Shown in pieces: positions 1 through 6,000 of a DNA stretch of 7,188 nt (its first letter is position 1; every line of letters starts with the position of its first letter). Origin of the DNA: Magnetospira sp. (GTDB lineage Bacteria; Pseudomonadota; Alphaproteobacteria; Rhodospirillales; Magnetospiraceae); contig JANQGL010000250.1 in assembly GCA_028277325.1 (NCBI GenBank), positions 1-7,188 of the forward strand, written 5' to 3'. The translations under genes were made by a program, and so were the position numbers. The notes beneath the pieces are model-generated. The model was not told the DNA's origin. It saw only the letters and a program-made list of their open reading frames with translations, and ran no database searches.

Positions 1-51
1 ATTGCCGCCTTCGCGGCCTTCGCCGGGGGCATGGTCGCCAGCGCCCTGGCG
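1..51 (+). other. Signal peptide, 3' part (h-region and cleavage site)
   Basis: Residues 1-17 are a run of Ala, Phe, Gly, Val and Met (IAAFAAFAGGMVASALA) with no charge, followed by Gly-Pro-Gln. Ala-Leu-Ala at 15-17 fits the A-x-A signal peptidase I rule, giving predicted cleavage before Gly18. The positively charged n-region and the start codon are upstream of the window. It directs Sec-dependent export across the inner membrane. The exact cleavage position is inferred from the motif. Confidence 0.8.
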
Positions 52-3000
52 GGGCCGCAGGGCGCCCAGGTTGTCAGCGGCAACGTCAACATCGCGCAGC
101 AGGGCAACCTGACGACGATCCAGGCGTCGAACAACGCGATCATTGACTACGGCAGCTTCAATATCGCGGCGCAGGAAACGGTGCGCTTCGTTCAGCCCAG
201 CGCCACTGCGCGCGTGCTGAACCGCGACCTGAGCGGTACGGTGTCGCAAATCAATGGCGGGCTGTTTTCCAACGGCATCGTCTACATCGCCAACCCGGCC
301 GGTGTGTTCTTCGGGAGCACGGCGATCGTGAACACCGGTGGGCTCTACGCCGCCGCCGGAAACATCACCAACGCCGACTTCCTGAGCAACATCGACCAGT
401 TCTCCGGTTTGAACGGCGAGGTCATCAACCACGGCTCCATCACCGCCGACGTGGTGCACCTGATCGGTCGCCGCGTGGCCAACCACGGCACCATCTTCGC
501 CGAAGACGGCATCGTCACGATGATCGCCGGCGAAGACGTTCTGATCGGTGAGAAGGACGGACACGTGATGGTGAAGGTCGAGGGAGCCGCGGCCGGCGAG
601 ACCGGCGTGGAGAACACCGGCTCCATCGATGCCGGCTCCGATGGCCAGGTCTACCTGGGCGCCGGTGACATGTACGCGCTGGTGATGAGGCCGACCAGCC
701 AGGTCAAGGGCGGCGAGGTTGTCGTCGCGGGCGGAGCCGGCTCCAGCGCCCAAATCAACGGCACGGTCGATTCGACTGCCTCGACCCGGGTTCTGGCCGA
801 CGAGATCGCTTTCTATTCGACCGGCATTGGCATCGGCTTGGTGACGCTGAACGGCAACCAGGTCATCGTCGGCAACGTGGCCGGCCCGGGCGCGATGCAG
901 ATCATCGGCACCGACCTCGACGACACCGTCACCATCGACATGCGCTACGGCCTGGCGCTGCCCGGGGGCGGACTGAGCATCGAAGGCGGATACAACCAGA
1001 CCGCCAAACCCGGCGACGTGTTGAACATTTTTGCCGGCGGCGCGGGGGAGTACGTGGTGGGCCAGATGGGTCCGGTCCCGACCGGGCTTTCCGGCTACCT
1101 GGTGCTTGATGGTTATTACGTTGATTGGTCCGGTTTTGAACCGATCGGTTTCATCGGCGCCGGGGCGGGCAGCACGCTGACGGTCGATGCGACGGCGACA
1201 GCGGCCACGGCGACGATGACCATTGGTGACGATGGCACCGCTGGCGATGGCATCAGCATCATTACCGGCGATGGCGGTTTTGAAGACGTCAGCTTCAGTT
1301 TGATGGGAACCGTCAACGTGATCGGCGGCGATGGCGGTGAGGACATCTTCCTCAATGCCTTGGACAGTGCCGAAGTCACCCTGCACACGCTGAGTATCTC
1401 GGGCGACAACACCGGCGGCACCGATATCGGCGACGACACCATCACTCTCAACACGCTCGACCTTCTGACAGCCAGCCCGGATGCGTTAACGATTACCCTG
1501 ACCGGTGGCGGCGGCACCGATACCCTGGTGGGTCCGGCGGCCAACTCCACCTGGGCCGTGACGGGTGCCGACAGCGGCACCATTACCGTCAGCACCGAGT
1601 CCGCCTCCTTCACCGGATTCGAAAACCTGACCGGTCGCACGTCCGACGACAGCTTCAACATTGCCTCCGGCGGCTCGGTCTCCGGGACCATCGACGGCGG
1701 CGGCACCGGCACCGACAGTTTGGCCGTCACCGGCACCGCGGGCGTCGATACCATCTCGATCGATGCCGACGTCACCGTCAACGGCGGTTCGACCGCTTAC
1801 ACCGATATTGAAAGCATTTCCGTGACCTCGGGCGATTCCGACGACACCATCACGATCGATCTGGAAAACGTCGAAACGGCCACGATGGATTTTGATGTGG
1901 ATCTCGAAGGGGGCACGGGCGACACGCTCAACGTGCTCGGCACCAGCGGCGCGGAAACATTCCGCTTTGTCGACAGCAGCGGCGATGACGTGCTGGTCCG
2001 AGGTCCAGGCGGCGACGACCAGAACCTCCAGTTCGCCGGTGCGGAAGTCTTCGATCTCGATACCGCCGCCGGGGCCGATACCATCGATTTCAATACCGAA
2101 ATCGGTCTGACCGGCTCGCCCAATGAACTGACCACGATGAACCTGACCACGGCCGGCGGGTCGGTCGTCGAGACCACCGCGGCGACGGATCCGGTGATCA
2201 CCGCCACAAATCTGAACATCGACGCGGCCACCGGCATCGGTAACGGCAACACCATTGAAACGGAGGTCTCCAACCTCGCGTTCCGCAATACCACCTCGGG
2301 TGCCGTGGCGATCGAAAACACCGGGGCCCTGACGGTTACCGACGGCACGCTCACGGGTGTCACCCGCGGCAACCTCGGCAGCGGAACGACCACCGTCATG
2401 GCCAGCAGTCCATTGACCATCGATGAGGACATCACCTTTTCCAGCGCCACCACCACATTGACCGCGACGGACGACGGCGGCGGCGACGACCACCTGACCG
2501 TCAGCGGTGCGATCGTCACGGTCGATGGCAACGGCTTGACCTTGAACCTCAACGCCGGGGATAACATCGCCTTCACCGGCGGCGGCAATGTGACCAGTGC
2601 CGGCGTCGGCGGGCATACCGTCAACCTCACGGCTGGCGGCGCCGTCACGCAGACCGGCACCGACACCACGATCACCGCCGCGACGCTGAACGTCGAAGGC
2701 GACGACGGCATCGGCACCAGCAGCGCCGTTCCATTCGAAGTGCGCGTTGATGTGCTGAGCACCGATTCGGCCGACAACAACGGCGACCAATTTCTCAATG
2801 AAGTCGACGGCTTGACCGAAGCCGACCTTGATGCCGGGACGGGCGATATCTTCCTGAACTACGAAGCCGGCGGCATCGCCCAGGTCGGCGGCAACGGCAT
2901 CATCGCCAACGAATTCGAACTGATCGGAACCGGGAACGCCACACTGACCGCTGGCACCAACGATGTCGATGAAATCGCCGCCGCCATCACCGGCGATCTG

Positions 3001-6000
3001 GCCTTCACCGATACCGATGGCATCGCGGTCGACGCGGTCGGCGGCACGACCGGCATCACGACCACCGGCTCGACCACATTGACCGCGGTCGGCATCTCCG
3101 TGGTCGAGAACATCGACGCCGTCGCCGTCACGCTCGACGCCACGACCGGCGGACTGATCGTCCAGGCCGGCGCCACCGTCGACGCCAACTCCGGCGCCAT
3201 GTCGCTGACCGGCGAAGAAGTTGATTTCAACGATGCCGATTCGATCATCGGCACCGGCGCCCTGCTGATTCAACCGACCGACACCACCGACCAGATCGCC
3301 ATCGGCGATACGGCCAACGGCGCTGGCAACGTGCTGGAACTGTCCGATGCGGAACTGCTGGCGTTGATGGACGGCTTCAGCGCGATCACGATCGGCCGCA
3401 GCAACACCAACGCCGACATCACCGTCACCTCGGCCACGTTCACCGATCCGGTGACGATCCGCAATCCGTCCGGCGGCACGATCAGTCTCGTCGGCACGCT
3501 CGCCGGCACCGACGACGCCACGGTGGCTCTGACCGGCGCGACCGAGTTCACCTCGTCCAGCCCGCAGATCACCACGGAAGGCCGGAACGTCACCCTGACC
3601 GGTGACGTGGTTGTCGCCGATACGATCGACGCGGTGATCGACACGACCTCCGGCGGCAATCCCGCCGGGGCCAACGTCACGATCACGGGCACCCTCGACG
3701 GTTTCGGTGCCGACATCGACTCCGGTGCTGCTGAAGAGGTGATGAACATCAACGCCGGCACCGGCGGCACGGTCGATCCGCAGGGCGCGATCGGGTCCAT
3801 CGCTGACCTGGAGTACATCGGCGGCGGCAGCGTCTTCAATGTGCCGGCCGGCGGTATCGACGTGGGCAACAACGACCTGACGCTTTACTACGACACCATC
3901 AACTTCAACGGCGCGATCACCGGCGAAGGCACGCTACGGATCGGTTCCAACGATCTGGACCGCAACGTGAACATCAACGGTGACCTGCCCTCGGCCTTGG
4001 ACATCGCCCAGGCGGATATCGATACCTTCACCGACGGCTGGGCGCTGATCGAACTGGGCCGCGACGGCGGTACGGCCACGATGGAAATCGCCGGTACGGG
4101 GGATGTCGATTTCACCGATTCGGTGGTGTTCCTGATGAACGGCACGACCGGCGCGATCGACATCGGCGACAACGCCGCGGACGGCTTTGAACTGATCAAC
4201 TATGCCAATACCGGGGGCAACGGCGATACCGCGGATGACGATGTGGACACCGGCGCCGATTCGATCATCGGCGGCGATGCGGCCGGGGCCAACGGATTCA
4301 CGATCTACGGCTCGGGCGACACGACCACCATCGCCGTGGATCAGATCACCGCCGGCCTGGCGCTGATCTTCAACGATGCGGTGGAACTGGCCAACGATGT
4401 CCGTATGGACACCACCAGCGACGGCGGCGTGCCGGCCGGCGCCGATATCACCTTCAACGATACGCTCGACAGCGACGCCCCGGGCACGCCGCGTGATCTG
4501 ACGCTGCTGTCCGGTACCGGCGGCGACATTCACTTCGTCGATGCCGTGGGCTCCACCCCGCTCGGCGACGTGTTCATCGGCGACATTTCCGTCGCGGACT
4601 CCGGCACGGACGAGCACGATTACCAGACGGTCACAGCCGACAGCACATTCGCCGCGACGTCGCTGACCGTCAAGCACTACGCGGATACCGGTGGCAACGT
4701 CACCTTCTCCCAGGGCATCGACACGTCCGGCATTACGGCCAGCACGGCCGGCGGCGCGGTCCGGATCAACACCGACCAGGACGGCAACGGAACGACCGGC
4801 GGCAGCATTTCGATTCTCGGCCTGCTCGACGCCCGCGGATTGGATGTGACCAGCGGTGCCGGGCCGGCCGGCGGTCTCGTCACGCTCGTCGGCAACGATG
4901 TGGTGACCACCGGCATCAACACCAGCGGCGGCTCGACCACCACGGCTTCGGACGGCGGCTCCGCGGCCGCGATCAACATCGACGCGATCGATGGCACCCC
5001 GTCCATCACGCTCGCCGGCGATCTGCTGGCTCAGGGCAATGTCAGCACCGGCGGCGGCGGGACCGGCAACGGCGGGGCGGTGACCGTCGGCGACGACAGC
5101 ACCGGCACCGCGCCCGATGCCATCTCGCTGGGCACCAGTGACATCGCCGTCACCACCACCGGCGACACCGGCGGAGCCGTCTTCTTCGACGGCGCGTTCG
5201 ACGGCAACGGCCAGTCGATCACCGTCAACACGACCGGGCCCACGGCGTCCGGCAACGTGTTCTTCGGCGACGATACGGCCGACACCGTGGACAACCTGGT
5301 CAAGCTCACCGTCACCAACGCCAACGACATCGGCTTCGCCGGAAAGATTGATTCCGATGACGACCGCACCACAGCGCCCAACGTCACCGACATCGAACTG
5401 TCGGCCGAGGGCGATATCGACTTCGCCGACACCGTCAACGTCAACGTTGGGCTGCTGATCAACACCGCAGCGAACGTGGACTTCAACGATGCGGTGGACG
5501 TCGGCAACCTGACGCAGTCGACCGGCACCGACACCACCACCTTCGACGCGGCGGTCACCATCAACGATTCCGACGGTCTGGCCGTGGCCAACGAGCGCAT
5601 CGTCTTCGGCGACGGCGCGGGCGACGACACCGTGACCGTCAATGCGGCCGGCGATGTCGATCTGACCATCGACCTCGATGACGCGGCGGCGACCAGCACC
5701 GCCGGCAACGACACGTTGATCATCAATTCTTCGGCTCCGTTCGACCTGAACGGTGGCGGGGCGTTCACGCAGGCCGGCGCCGGCACGAACCGCTCGACCG
5801 TGGAAGTGGCGGCCAATCTGGCCGGCGCCGACGCGGTCAACACCGAGGGCGGCGACATCATCTTCCGCGACGATGTGCAGGCCAACGAGAACATCGCTTT
5901 CCGGACGGGCGATGCGTCGGAGGGCAACATCCTCTTCGACCGCAACCTGTTCGCCGAGGTCGACAACACCGAGTCGGTCACCCTGACCACCGGCTCGGGC

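Noticed and set aside
31..33. ATG at codon 11 as the translation start
   Set aside because: It lies in the middle of the signal-peptide hydrophobic core, would leave only seven residues before the A-L-A cleavage site, and the frame is open upstream to the window edge.
1081..1140. Local AT-richer stretch as a transferred segment or internal promoter
   Set aside because: GC drops to about half over 60 bases, but the frame and module structure continue unchanged and I see no convincing promoter boxes.
1318..1356. RTX calcium-binding nonapeptide array
   Set aside because: GGDGGEDIF (442-450) and a few other Gly/Asp motifs look similar, but the GGxGxDxUx pattern is not met exactly and never occurs in tandem.
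1116..1781. 221-codon minus-strand frame, and similar Ser/Pro/Val-rich ones at 1797-2798 and 5031-6248
   Set aside because: The Ser/Pro/Val-rich, repetitive composition is what reading a GC-rich Gly/Asp/Thr gene out of register produces. They overlap the sense gene entirely and show no domain.
1486..3273. 595-codon open frame on the minus strand
   Set aside because: Same complementary register, starting with TTG; low-complexity Gly/Asp/Arg/Val product. The sense frame holds family-recognisable FHA-like modules across the same bases.
4774..4791. EF-hand or dockerin at DQDGNG (1592-1597)
   Set aside because: A single short acidic loop in a Gly/Asp-rich protein, with no flanking helices and no paired second loop.
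5117..5458. Plus-strand frames out of register at 1892-2110, 5117-5458, 5753-5986 and 6734-6952
   Set aside because: Ser/Thr/Arg/Pro-rich shadow products wholly inside the real gene, with no convincing start context or recognisable motif.
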